Positions 36,471-44,697 of a stretch of DNA of 64,000 bases are shown piece by piece (within the stretch, counting starts at the first letter, position 1; each line of letters opens with the position of its first letter). The DNA is taken from positions 42,666 to 106,665 of the forward strand of contig MEQL01000041.1 in the NCBI GenBank assembly GCA_001770205.1, in the 5' to 3' direction. The stretch comes from Bdellovibrionales bacterium RIFOXYD12_FULL_39_22 (GTDB taxonomy: Bacteria; Bdellovibrionota; Bacteriovoracia; Bacteriovoracales; Bacteriovoracaceae). The notes under the pieces were generated by a model. The model worked only from the letters and a program-made list of their open reading frames with translations. It did not search any database and had not been told where the DNA came from. Both the position numbers and the translations under genes were made by a program.

Positions 36471-37260
36471 AACTGTTGGAGCTAAAACTTTGCCCTTACT
36501 GGTTGCAGTGCATGGACTTATGGGAGGAGTGGAGGAGCTCAAGTTTTTGGAATCTTTGCACAATCACTTTCATGTGATTTTTGTTGATTTTAATTATGAG
36601 CTGAAAAAGAAAAGTATTGCTGATCGTGACTTAAAAACGATTGATTATGATCACGGTTCAGACATGATTGCAAATATGCTTGAAACAAAGTTTGGTGGAA
36701 AGGGGGCTTACTTTTTTGGCTCTAGCTATGGAGGTAAAATCATTTTTGATTTCATGGCAAAGTTTCCGCGGCTTTATCTTGGGGGAGTGTTTGGCGATAT
36801 TTCGCCTGCTCCAATTGAAGATACCGAGTTTTATAAGTTAACCTACAACGTTGTTCCTCAACTTAACATGAATCAAGATTGGAAGAGTTTAAAAAAACAG
36901 ATTAAAGAACTGGTTCCAGATAGAAACGCATATTCTTTGTTAGCAAGTCAAGTGTATTACCCAACGGTTGATGGGCCGGCGATTTGGCGAACAGGGGTGC
37001 ACAAACTAAATGAGGTAATGTCTTGTCTAAAAATTAATAATCAGTGGCATATTTTTGAGAAGATGAATGACATTAAAGATAAAAAAAGTATTATTTTGGT
37101 GGCAGAAAATTTAAGTTCCATTTCAGAAGGGTCACTGGCCAGATTGAAGTCCACACCTCTTTTTGAACTTATCTCTGTCCCCGATGCTTCGCATTTTATC
37201 AACATCACTCATCATCAAGTGATAATCGACAAGTTATTGAGTATGATTCAATCTCGCTAA
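36454..37260 (+). CDS. Alpha/beta-hydrolase, thioesterase-like
   Basis: 268 residues from the ATG at 36454 (AGGAG six bases upstream), overlapping the amidotransferase gene by 17 bases. Oxyanion-loop motif VHGLMGG and nucleophile elbow FGSSYGGK are present; the His is likely in DASHFINI. No signal peptide. As last gene of the assembly-line operon it may hydrolyse or transfer the finished acyl chain from the carrier protein, like type II thioesterases. Only two GGCC words occur in 807 bases. It is not a close copy of the hydrolase at 25954. Confidence 0.78.
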   Translation: MSLYYETVGAKTLPLLVAVHGLMGGVEELKFLESLHNHFHVIFVDFNYELKKKSIADRDLKTIDYDHGSDMIANMLETKFGGKGAYFFGSSYGGKIIFDFMAKFPRLYLGGVFGDISPAPIEDTEFYKLTYNVVPQLNMNQDWKSLKKQIKELVPDRNAYSLLASQVYYPTVDGPAIWRTGVHKLNEVMSCLKINNQWHIFEKMNDIKDKKSIILVAENLSSISEGSLARLKSTPLFELISVPDASHFINITHHQVIIDKLLSMIQSR

Positions 37261-37344
37261 AATTACTTATGCACACAAGTGCGTTGACAATTGCAACCAA
37301 ATCTTTTCTAATTTTCTCAAGCCGAATATCGGTTTTTGGCAGAC

Positions 37345-37380
37345 CTTTCGCGATGTTTTTTATCCTCGCAATGATTGATG
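37345..37380 (+). repeat. Right 36-bp direct repeat bounding the biosynthetic island
   Basis: Exact copy of 26784-26819, the 3' end of the hydrolase gene at 25954. Here it lies in noncoding DNA, 84 bases after the last island gene and 20 bases before the peptidase gene at 37400, which is what an attachment-site duplicate would look like. Sequence diverges on both sides except for a four-base extension to the left with one mismatch. Confidence 0.85.
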
Positions 37381-37399
37381 TCTTGAGACTTGAGCTGTT

Positions 37400-38470
37400 A
37401 TGATAAAATTAAAACTCTCTGCTTTGTTGACGATAATTTTTTTTCTTTCGTTTTTTGCTCAGGCAGAAACTGGAGCGCATTTTTTTAGTGAAGGAGGGGA
37501 GCCTCTTTTGCAATACGAGACCAAGTATCAGGAGATGTTGAAATTTTATCCAACGAGTATGCCGGAGAAGATTTTGGTTGTTTTTACCGACAAAGATGTT
37601 TCGAAGTTTAATACCAGGACAAATACAATTTACTTATCACGCAATAGGTTTGCTAAAATGTCAACGTATCTCATTGCCCACGAAACGTCACATCTTGCCC
37701 TTTGGAAATATACTGCAGGGGCCAGTTTGGATGGCAAGTTTCGTTTTTTTGATGAGGGATATGCTTGTATTGTGGGAAATATACTTGCAAATAGGCTGGA
37801 AGAATATAAGCATGAAGAAGCACTTCCTATTTCTGCCACTCAATATAAAAAACAAAACGTCTCCTTTGAGAAAGTTGCAGATTGGAAAAATTATTTTGGC
37901 AATCCAAATACTGCTGATTGGAATTTTTATGCCTATCATGTTGGGGCCAGTTTTAATTTTTTTATTTTAGATACCTATGGCCAGCAGGAACTAAATCACT
38001 TTTTTTTAAGTGTTGGCCAAACGCGTGACTTGGAAAGTAGTTTCCAAAAAGTTTTTTTTAAATCAAAAGTTGAAATTGAAGCTGGTTGGTTAAACTATCT
38101 ATCGAAGATTGATCTGTCCATGGCCCAAAATCCGTATGTTCTAACTACGGCCCCTTTAAATAATTCAAAAAGTGTTTCAATAAATCTTTCGGAAATTTCT
38201 GTGACATTTAATACCCCCATGCTGGAAAACGTCATTTTCACCTCCAATCGTTGCCAAGAACTTTGTTACAATAATGCCAAATGGAAAGATTCTAAAACCT
38301 TAGTGGTTACTATAACTGGCAAATTAAAAGCAAATACATCGTATTATCTAACTCTTGGCAGCGATAAGTATAAACGATATCTAGTCAGTAAGACTGGAAT
38401 TGATATGCCCACCTATATTTGGAAATTTACCACAGCGCCAGCACCGATGAATATAGATCCATCACAGTAG
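37400..38470 (+). CDS. Exported gluzincin-type metallopeptidase with SbsA-like Ig domain
   Basis: 356 residues with a signal peptide (about 1-22, AQAETG). The zinc motif HETSHLALWKY (about residues 96-106) and a downstream FFDEGYA that can supply the glutamate ligand match the gluzincin pattern HExxH + E. Residues about 255-350 form a bacterial Ig-like fold (TTAPLNNSKSVSINLSEISVTF, then a strand-rich section ending YIWKFTT), as in SbsA/Big_5 domains. It probably acts in the periplasm or is secreted. It lies just outside the right island repeat. Substrate unknown. Confidence 0.75.
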   Translation: MIKLKLSALLTIIFFLSFFAQAETGAHFFSEGGEPLLQYETKYQEMLKFYPTSMPEKILVVFTDKDVSKFNTRTNTIYLSRNRFAKMSTYLIAHETSHLALWKYTAGASLDGKFRFFDEGYACIVGNILANRLEEYKHEEALPISATQYKKQNVSFEKVADWKNYFGNPNTADWNFYAYHVGASFNFFILDTYGQQELNHFFLSVGQTRDLESSFQKVFFKSKVEIEAGWLNYLSKIDLSMAQNPYVLTTAPLNNSKSVSINLSEISVTFNTPMLENVIFTSNRCQELCYNNAKWKDSKTLVVTITGKLKANTSYYLTLGSDKYKRYLVSKTGIDMPTYIWKFTTAPAPMNIDPSQ

Positions 38471-38515
38471 ATCTTTAAAATTTCTGTTGCAGATTTTTTA
38501 GCAAGACATTACTAA

Positions 38516-39373
38516 CTATCCAGATGCCAGCGTAATCTGGCCAAAGATATTTTCTCTTCTTTGATATGTTGTTGAGCCGTTATATGCCATGTGGGTGCAA
38601 TGGCGCACTTGTCGACCAACCGTTGCTAACAAATTACTTCCTGTTACGTTTTTTTCTGGAATAATAACGGTTGGTGTTCCAGAAAATGACAATACACTGG
38701 CCTTTTGCAGAAGTTGCTGCGCAGAAGCAATATCTATTGCGACAAATGGCCCCAACGCGTTCCATTGAGCAATAAAGTACCCGGTTATTTGCTGTTTTCG
38801 ATTGATGGAGACAAATGCGCGGTCTGAAAATAGTTTTAGAAAATGTTCAATTATTGGAAAGCGCTCAGTGCCAAATATTTTTTGATCCAATACTCGAATT
38901 TCTATTAGGTGATGAATGCGCATTTCTTCGATGGTAATTTCGCTGTCTGGGCAATTCTGCAATATGCCAAGTCGATCAAGTGAAAATATAAAGGCCCTAT
39001 CAACGATTTTAAAGCCAATTTTTTCGTAGAGCGAAAATCCTTTTACGCTGGCATCTAGCAAAATATTCTTTTTGCTAGCATATTTTTCAATAATCGATTC
39101 CATCAATAATTTGCCAAGGCCTTGCCGTTGATGTGATGGTAAAACAACCATGTATCCAACGTATATGAAGTCAGGGTAATCCATGACGGCCACTAAGGCC
39201 GCTGGGTTGTGGTTAACGAGTAGCATTGTCCAATTATCTGGAGATGCATAAAAAAGTTCTGTAAAAACCTTTTGAGGAACGCTTTGAAGATGGCCACTAA
39301 TTCCAAATGCCTGTGCAGAAATATTGAATGCCTCATCAAGGTTTTGAGCGGAAATAGGAGATAAAACAATCAT
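38516..39373 (-). CDS. GNAT-family acetyltransferase (two-domain type)
   Basis: 285 residues. The acetyl-CoA loop is VVLPSHQRQGLGKLLM (about residues 74-89), followed by KGFSLYEKIGFKIVDRAFIF, the typical GNAT ending. A second, more divergent half (about 150-285) resembles the C-terminal partner domain found in many two-domain GNATs. It acetylates an amine from acetyl-CoA; the acceptor cannot be predicted. Its interior contains the 33-base segment duplicated next to the left island repeat. Leftward, upstream of it the P-loop kinase gene also runs leftward. Confidence 0.8.
   Translation of the reverse strand: MIVLSPISAQNLDEAFNISAQAFGISGHLQSVPQKVFTELFYASPDNWTMLLVNHNPAALVAVMDYPDFIYVGYMVVLPSHQRQGLGKLLMESIIEKYASKKNILLDASVKGFSLYEKIGFKIVDRAFIFSLDRLGILQNCPDSEITIEEMRIHHLIEIRVLDQKIFGTERFPIIEHFLKLFSDRAFVSINRKQQITGYFIAQWNALGPFVAIDIASAQQLLQKASVLSFSGTPTVIIPEKNVTGSNLLATVGRQVRHCTHMAYNGSTTYQRRENIFGQITLASG
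38911..38943. repeat. GNAT-internal segment duplicated at 26816-26848
   Basis: This 33-base interval inside the GNAT gene is the probable source of the scar at the left island boundary; identity is 30 of 33 bases, with 24 of 25 in the core. See the entry at 26816. Confidence 0.6.
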
Positions 39374-39412
39374 AAATTTATAACTCCTGAATTCAAGTTC
39401 GGAAGTAGCATA

Positions 39413-39946
39413 TTATTCTTTTAATAAATCCGCAAGATCGGTTGGCGTGTTGAGTCGGATAGTTTTTACGTGCGCATACTTTTCATCTATTAAAAGCTTG
39501 GGATAAATTTTCTTTTTACGTGGATGATCGGTAATGGCCCAAAGAAGTATTGAGCTTTTACTAAAAAAAGTTTTCCTTAGAGTTTCCCGATTGCCATTCC
39601 AGAGGACTTCATTTTTTAAAGATCGTCTTATCGTTCGCATGAACAGCTGAAAAAAAATTCTAACAAAAGAGTAGTCAAGCCATATAATTGCTTGTGCGCG
39701 CGGCCAAACAATGTCGCGAATAATTCCGTAGTTCCCATCTACAATCCACTTATTTTGAGAGGTAAGTTCGTCGACCTTTTTGATAAAAATATCGTCCGGC
39801 GTTTCTACCCAATTTGGCCCTTGCTTAAGGCCATCAAGTTCGATGAAAGGAAGATTGAGTTTGGCAGAAAGATTTTTTCCCAATGTGGTTTTTCCAACAC
39901 CGGTTGTGCCAATGATAACAATTCTGTCTGTATCAGAAAGTTTCAT
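39413..39946 (-). CDS. P-loop NTPase, adenylate-kinase-like (FlaR/topology-modulation type)
   Basis: 177 residues. Walker A is GTTGVGKTTLGK at about residues 13-24, followed by LPFIELDGLKQGPNWVE and IVDGNYG, the hallmark of small kinase-like proteins annotated as DNA topology modulation protein FlaR. The true substrate is unknown. It is complete, cytoplasmic and divergent in sense from nothing nearby: the CheY-like gene follows 15 bases upstream in the same direction and may share a promoter. Confidence 0.75.
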   Translation of the reverse strand: MKLSDTDRIVIIGTTGVGKTTLGKNLSAKLNLPFIELDGLKQGPNWVETPDDIFIKKVDELTSQNKWIVDGNYGIIRDIVWPRAQAIIWLDYSFVRIFFQLFMRTIRRSLKNEVLWNGNRETLRKTFFSKSSILLWAITDHPRKKKIYPKLLIDEKYAHVKTIRLNTPTDLADLLKE

Positions 39947-39961
39947 TTAATAAAGTCATTA

Positions 39962-40405
39962 TCACTCTTTTTGTTCAGCAAAGATGCGATAAATTTTGTC
40001 TTTTAGGATATTCGGAGAGAAGGGTTTAACGATGTAGTTACTAACTCCTAATTGCACGGCCTTCATTACGGTATAAGTTTGATCTTCTACCGTAATAATC
40101 AAGAAAGGAGTTCGCTTAGTCTGTGGATCATTGCGTACTTTTTCCAATAGCTCTAATCCATTTACTTTTGGCATATTGATATCAGAGACGATTAGTTCAT
40201 AGGGGACATTATCTTTTATAGCATTTTTAATTTCTATCCAGGCCTGATCCCCATCATCCACTTCTGAGGCGTTAGCAAGGCCAATCTCTTTTAACATGTG
40301 AATAATTACTTTGCGCATGGTTGGCATGTCATCCACGACTAATATTTTAAGCTTATTGGAGATAGTAACTTTTTTTGCGGCCGGAGCAGTATTTGGTGCG
40401 CTCAT
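39962..40405 (-). CDS. CheY-like response regulator (single receiver domain)
   Basis: 147 residues, one receiver domain without output domain. The acidic pair is VVDDMPT (about residues 24-26), the phosphoacceptor Asp is in IVSDINMPKVNGLEL, the switch Thr in LIITVED and the Lys in IVKPFSPN. A short charged N-terminal extension precedes the domain. The pattern is that of CheY, which in motile cells binds the flagellar switch, but no chemotaxis kinase is in this window, so the partner is unknown. Confidence 0.87.
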   Translation of the reverse strand: MSAPNTAPAAKKVTISNKLKILVVDDMPTMRKVIIHMLKEIGLANASEVDDGDQAWIEIKNAIKDNVPYELIVSDINMPKVNGLELLEKVRNDPQTKRTPFLIITVEDQTYTVMKAVQLGVSNYIVKPFSPNILKDKIYRIFAEQKE

Positions 40406-40621
40406 AGTCTTTTCCTAAGTGTGTATAAGATTACCACTTAGTATAAGCGGATAATTTTTTTTGAAAAGGGCCTCGGAAGAAGAATTTTTTTTGCTACAGT
40501 TGTTGATTGGAATAGTCGGATAGTGATTTTTATAAAAATTCTGGAAGAAAGATGAAAATCTTACTACAATTATATGATTGCTCGCTAATATCGATGCTTC
40601 ACTTTTTTTGAGGATGAGGGG

Positions 40622-41062
40622 ATGACTAAAAAAAGCATTTTTGATCAGCTTAAGGGGCCTTATTCCGTTGTCGTGTTGGATGATGAGGAGGGAGTTGCCG
40701 AAGTCATCGAGATGTATTTGGATGACCATTTTGGTGATGAGCTTATAATTAAGGCCTTCAGTGATTCAGAGACAGCATTTGAATTCATTAAAGAACATCG
40801 GCCGCATATTTTGGTCACGGATGTCAGAATGCCAAAAATATCGGGAGATTCTTTAGTGCACTATTGTCTTGACCTTTTTCCCAATATGCAAATTGTGGTT
40901 ACCACCGGAGATCCTTCATTGACGGTCAAAACTAACTGTTACCTAGATGGAGCAGCTGGACTTATTTTTAAACCCATAGGGCCAGACGCCATAGTGGCAA
41001 TGGTGCAAGTTTGTATAGACTATTTTAAGCGATGGGAAAAAATTATTTTAAATAAAAAATAG
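40622..41062 (+). CDS. Response regulator receiver protein
   Basis: 146 residues. Receiver motifs: LDDEEG (acidic pair, about residues 20-25), LVTDVRMPKISGD (phosphoacceptor Asp about 62), VTTGDP and FKPIGPD with the conserved Lys. No output domain follows. It is divergent from the CheY-like gene across about 216 bases in which I see no clear promoter, and precedes the adenosine-deaminase-like gene by 12 bases. It could regulate by protein interaction only. Confidence 0.85.
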   Translation: MTKKSIFDQLKGPYSVVVLDDEEGVAEVIEMYLDDHFGDELIIKAFSDSETAFEFIKEHRPHILVTDVRMPKISGDSLVHYCLDLFPNMQIVVTTGDPSLTVKTNCYLDGAAGLIFKPIGPDAIVAMVQVCIDYFKRWEKIILNKK

Positions 41063-41073
41063 GCAAAATAGAA

Positions 41074-42291
41074 ATGGGAAATTTTTTTAAAGATGCTCCA
41101 AAGTCCGATTTGCATGTTCATCTTGATGGGTCGCTTCGTTTAGATACTTTGATTGATTTGGCAAAATCTGGCAAAATTAAACTACCATCTACCACGGTAG
41201 ATGGGTTGAATGAGCTGCTATTTAAAGATAATTACAAAGATTTAGGGGAGTATCTCACTTGCTTTGGTTACACTGTTCCAGTGATGCAAACCAGAGATAA
41301 TTTAGAACGTGTGGCCTATGAGTTTGCACTAGATAATTTGGCGGAGAATGTTTTCTATGTGGAAGTACGCTTTGCTCCGCAGCTGCATATGAATGACGAG
41401 ATGGATTTAGAGGCGGTATTAGTTAGCGTCAACAATGGGCTGGCCCGAGCGCAGTCGGAGTTTAATAATTCAGCGGCGGTCAAAAATGGCCAAAAACCGC
41501 GCTTTATTTACGGAATCATTGCTTGCGCGATGCGCTCCTTTGGTAAATTTTCCAATTACTATGCCAAGTTTTTGGATGCCCATCCTTTCTCTTCTAAAAC
41601 GCGAGTGGCCCCGCTTGCTTCTTACGAATTGGCCCAGGGGGTTATTCATATTCGCGACAAGCTCGCTATTCCCATCGTGGGTTTTGATTTGGCCGGCCAA
41701 GAAGATGGATTCCCGGCAAAAAATCATTGGAAGGCCTACCAATTTGTGCATGAAAATTTTATGCACAAGACTGTGCATGCGGGAGAGGCCTATGGGGCTG
41801 AGTCGATTTTTCAGGCCATAACAGAACTGCATGCCGATCGTATTGGCCACGGTTACTACTTGTTTGATAAAAATAGGATTATTGCCCCAGAGATTTTAGA
41901 TAAAGATAAATACATTAATGCGCTAACAAAATATATTGCGGAGAATCGAATTACTATAGAAGTCTGCCTAACCAGTAATATGCAAACTAATCCATCAATT
42001 GGGAAACTAGAAAATCATCAATTCGCACAGATGCGTCAGGCCCGACTTTGTACAACTTTTTGTACGGATAATCGAGCGGTAAGCAAAACTACCGTTACTA
42101 ATGAGATCGAAAAGGCCGTGAAGGCATTTAAAATTGGGCCAGCAGAGTATCACTATCTATTTTTTGATGGTTTTGAACATAGCTTCTACCCAGGTTCTTA
42201 TATTCAAAAGTTGGAATATGTCGATTCGGTAAAAAACTACTATCAAAAAGTGGCGGCCAAATATCTGCAATCGCCCGTAGAGAATCGTTGA
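41074..42291 (+). CDS. Adenosine deaminase-family protein
   Basis: 405 residues, somewhat longer than typical bacterial adenosine deaminase (about 330-350). Zinc and catalytic motifs are all visible: DLHVHLDGSL near the N-terminus, HAGEAYG, ADRIGHG and FCTDNRAVSKTT with the catalytic Asp. It hydrolyses adenosine, or a related purine or 6-aminodeoxyfutalosine, to the deaminated product. It may help a predator recycle host nucleosides, which is an inference. Weak ribosome binding site; possibly coupled to the receiver gene upstream. Confidence 0.88.
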   Translation: MGNFFKDAPKSDLHVHLDGSLRLDTLIDLAKSGKIKLPSTTVDGLNELLFKDNYKDLGEYLTCFGYTVPVMQTRDNLERVAYEFALDNLAENVFYVEVRFAPQLHMNDEMDLEAVLVSVNNGLARAQSEFNNSAAVKNGQKPRFIYGIIACAMRSFGKFSNYYAKFLDAHPFSSKTRVAPLASYELAQGVIHIRDKLAIPIVGFDLAGQEDGFPAKNHWKAYQFVHENFMHKTVHAGEAYGAESIFQAITELHADRIGHGYYLFDKNRIIAPEILDKDKYINALTKYIAENRITIEVCLTSNMQTNPSIGKLENHQFAQMRQARLCTTFCTDNRAVSKTTVTNEIEKAVKAFKIGPAEYHYLFFDGFEHSFYPGSYIQKLEYVDSVKNYYQKVAAKYLQSPVENR

Positions 42292-42345
42292 CTTCAACTT
42301 GGCCCCTCGCTATGATTTTCGCACAAATAATTTGGGAGGCCTTCA

Positions 42346-43572
42346 ATGATTGATCTTATCAAGAACTATTCAATAACATCTAGACGAGTAAAAGGTAGCG
42401 CCATTCGCGAGTTATTAAAACTTACTAATAAACCGGATATGATCTCTTTTGCTGGAGGACTTCCTTCCCCCGAGAGTTTTCCAACTGAGAGTATTGCCGA
42501 GATTGCGGCCAAAGTTTTAAAAGATAAAGCACACATCGCTCTCCAGTATACAGAGACAGAGGGCCTAATAGAGTTAAGAGAACAGGTGGCCATTTTGATG
42601 AAAAAAGATGGCATACACGTGGGGGCAGAAAATATTTTAATAACCGCTTCCTCTCAGCAGGCACTAGATTTAGTTGGCCGAGTATTTATTGATCCCACTG
42701 ATCCGCTTTTGGTGGAATTGCCAACTTATCTTGGGGGATTACAGGCCTTTACCGCTTATGGTGCACGTTTTATTGGCGTGGCCTCGGATAATCAGGGCAT
42801 GATTATGGAGGATCTAGAGTCTAAGTTGCGCAAGCTGCAATTAAGCGAAGAGCACTACAAATTTATCTATACGGTGCCAGATTTCCAAAATCCCTCTGGC
42901 GTAACTTGGACTAACGAGCGCCGCCAAAAGGCCGTGGAGTTGTCCAATCGCTACAATGTTTTGTTAATCGATGATTCTCCTTATAGGGAGTTACGTTTTG
43001 AAGGAAAACGGCCAGATGCTCTTCACGCTATTGATAAGGAAGGAAATGTAATTACTTGTCGAACTTTTTCTAAAATTTTTGCTCCTGGCCTACGTCTGGG
43101 GTGGATTGTTGGGCATAAAAATATTATTGCCAAACTTTCCGTGGCCAAACAGTCCGTGGATCTTTGTACTTCGGGGTTTAATCAATTGATTGCAGCAGAA
43201 TTTTTAAAACAAAACCTTTTAGATAATCATGTAAAAAAGATCATAGATATTTATCGAGTTAAACGTGATGCTATGGATCGGGCCTTAGAAAAATATATGC
43301 CAAAAGGCGAAGGCATCTCTTGGATGAAACCGGAAGGAGGATTATTTCTTTTTTTGAAGTTGCCAGAATTGTTAGATGCTGATGACATGTTTCACGAGGC
43401 CATTGAGAAAAAGGTTGCGTACGTTATAGGTAGTGTTTTTCACTGTGATGGCAAAGGGCAAAATACGATGAGACTAAACTTCTCTTATCCGACGCTAGAG
43501 CAGATTGACATCGGTATTTCACGGTTGGCAGATACTATTAAAGAGAGAATTGTAAAGCTAAAGCGACGCTAA
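42346..43572 (+). CDS. PLP-dependent aminotransferase (class I, 2-aminoadipate/MocR-like)
   Basis: 408 residues with GGGAGG six bases before the ATG. Fold-type I features: SFAGGLPSPESFP at the N-terminus, QYTETEGLIELRE, the DDSPYRELRF segment holding the PLP-pyridine Asp, and the Schiff-base Lys in TFSKIFAPGLRLGW. The sequence resembles the aminotransferase domain of MocR regulators and LysN/2-aminoadipate transaminases, without an HTH domain. It moves an amino group between amino and keto acids; substrate not determinable. Confidence 0.87.
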   Translation: MIDLIKNYSITSRRVKGSAIRELLKLTNKPDMISFAGGLPSPESFPTESIAEIAAKVLKDKAHIALQYTETEGLIELREQVAILMKKDGIHVGAENILITASSQQALDLVGRVFIDPTDPLLVELPTYLGGLQAFTAYGARFIGVASDNQGMIMEDLESKLRKLQLSEEHYKFIYTVPDFQNPSGVTWTNERRQKAVELSNRYNVLLIDDSPYRELRFEGKRPDALHAIDKEGNVITCRTFSKIFAPGLRLGWIVGHKNIIAKLSVAKQSVDLCTSGFNQLIAAEFLKQNLLDNHVKKIIDIYRVKRDAMDRALEKYMPKGEGISWMKPEGGLFLFLKLPELLDADDMFHEAIEKKVAYVIGSVFHCDGKGQNTMRLNFSYPTLEQIDIGISRLADTIKERIVKLKRR

Positions 43573-43575
43573 AAG

Positions 43576-44550
43576 TTAGATAAAAATAGTCACTCCAATG
43601 GAGTACTCATTTAGCAAATAGTAGTTGTAAAAAATTCCTACGAGTAAGTATTTATGCAGGCCATATTGAGCACCTAAGAAGGTGTTCACCTTTTCTTCTT
43701 CATAGCTCCAAATATCGCTAGATAGATCATAGGTGGCCCGTTCAGAAAGTTCAGTGCGCTTGCTATAGGTAAAAATCCAAGACTTATAGTATATCCCGAC
43801 GGTGAAAATTGTTACGGTAAATTCATGATCAGGAACTTTATTCACCAGCTTAGTATAATCCATGGCCAGAAAGGGAAGTTTTAATCCCCAAGAGGTGGAG
43901 AGTATGGGGTATTTTACGGGATCACCAATCTCTTGTTCTGGTAGATAAATATCGTAGTGCTGCCAATAATCTGAGAGGGTGGCCATACCAAAGGAAATAG
44001 GGCCTAATGAAACAGAGCCACCACCCCCGAAGGTGCTCTTTTTTGTATCTTTATTGTAAACCACCATTGTTCCCGCATTGAGATTGAAGACGGAATTTTG
44101 TTTTTTCCCATAGAGATTCATTGCTCCGGCCAAATTGTATTTTTTTGATTGGAATTTTTCTCCATCTTCTATACGCGTGGCGTAATCGATAGGGTTTTCT
44201 GAGGTAGTATTACCAAAAAAGGTATTTTCCGGCATAGAGGTGGTGATTCCCGCTCCAACTCTTCCAGTTCCAGAGACTGCTGAAAAATCAAAAGTTCCTC
44301 CAGCGGCCAATAATTCTAGGCCAAATCCTTTATCCATTGAGAGTGCGGAAGGATTTGAGTTAAAGGCCGAAGAGGAGGTTGGCATAGATGCCCCTACCGA
44401 GCGGTTATAACCTCGGCCGGTATTGGAGGGACATTCATAGATCTCTAAAAGATCGCAAAGTCGTTTTGGTTCTTCGGCCCAAATATGGAGGATAATTAAA
44501 TTAAGTAAAAAAATTGCCGGGAGATGATGGGGTTTTTTAGAATTTCTCAT
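43576..44550 (-). CDS. Predicted outer-membrane protein
   Basis: 324 residues. A signal peptide (about 1-25) is followed by a Cys-containing segment (RLCDLLEIYECP) and then alternating beta sequence with many Tyr/Phe/Gly to the end VTIFI. The PSALSMDKGFG region recalls the plug of porins that bind hydrophobic molecules, but I cannot place it in FadL with confidence. Topology indicates a barrel; function unknown. It is three bases from the convergent aminotransferase gene. Confidence 0.62.
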   Translation of the reverse strand: MRNSKKPHHLPAIFLLNLIILHIWAEEPKRLCDLLEIYECPSNTGRGYNRSVGASMPTSSSAFNSNPSALSMDKGFGLELLAAGGTFDFSAVSGTGRVGAGITTSMPENTFFGNTTSENPIDYATRIEDGEKFQSKKYNLAGAMNLYGKKQNSVFNLNAGTMVVYNKDTKKSTFGGGGSVSLGPISFGMATLSDYWQHYDIYLPEQEIGDPVKYPILSTSWGLKLPFLAMDYTKLVNKVPDHEFTVTIFTVGIYYKSWIFTYSKRTELSERATYDLSSDIWSYEEEKVNTFLGAQYGLHKYLLVGIFYNYYLLNEYSIGVTIFI

Positions 44551-44697
44551 AGGATAAATTATAGCAAGAACTAAAAATGAGGCGATGGATTTTTAGGCGG
44601 CAAAATGTTGTACATTGTCAGATAACTTTATTGGACGAATTATAGTTTATCGGTATAGCATTTTTGCCTATTTCACTCAACATTGGATGTGTGACAG

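Larger units (their letters stand above)
26784..37380. mobile_element. Candidate genomic island carrying an acyl-chain biosynthetic cluster
   Basis: About 10.6 kb bracketed by the perfect 36-bp direct repeat. All ten intervening genes make sense as one lipid/acyl biosynthesis locus, and the boundaries coincide with the outer ends of that locus. Some genes within have fewer GGCC words than neighbours: three in the 1605-base YiiX-like gene and two in the 807-base hydrolase gene, against roughly one per 70-90 bases in dnaE or ppdK. Others, such as the FabG-like gene, are near the host level. No recombinase is present, so it may be an immobilised or passively transferred island. Confidence 0.55.

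Noticed and set aside
41435..41850. ORFs on both strands within the adenosine-deaminase-like gene
   Set aside because: All catalytic motifs lie in the main frame; the others are out-of-frame shadows.
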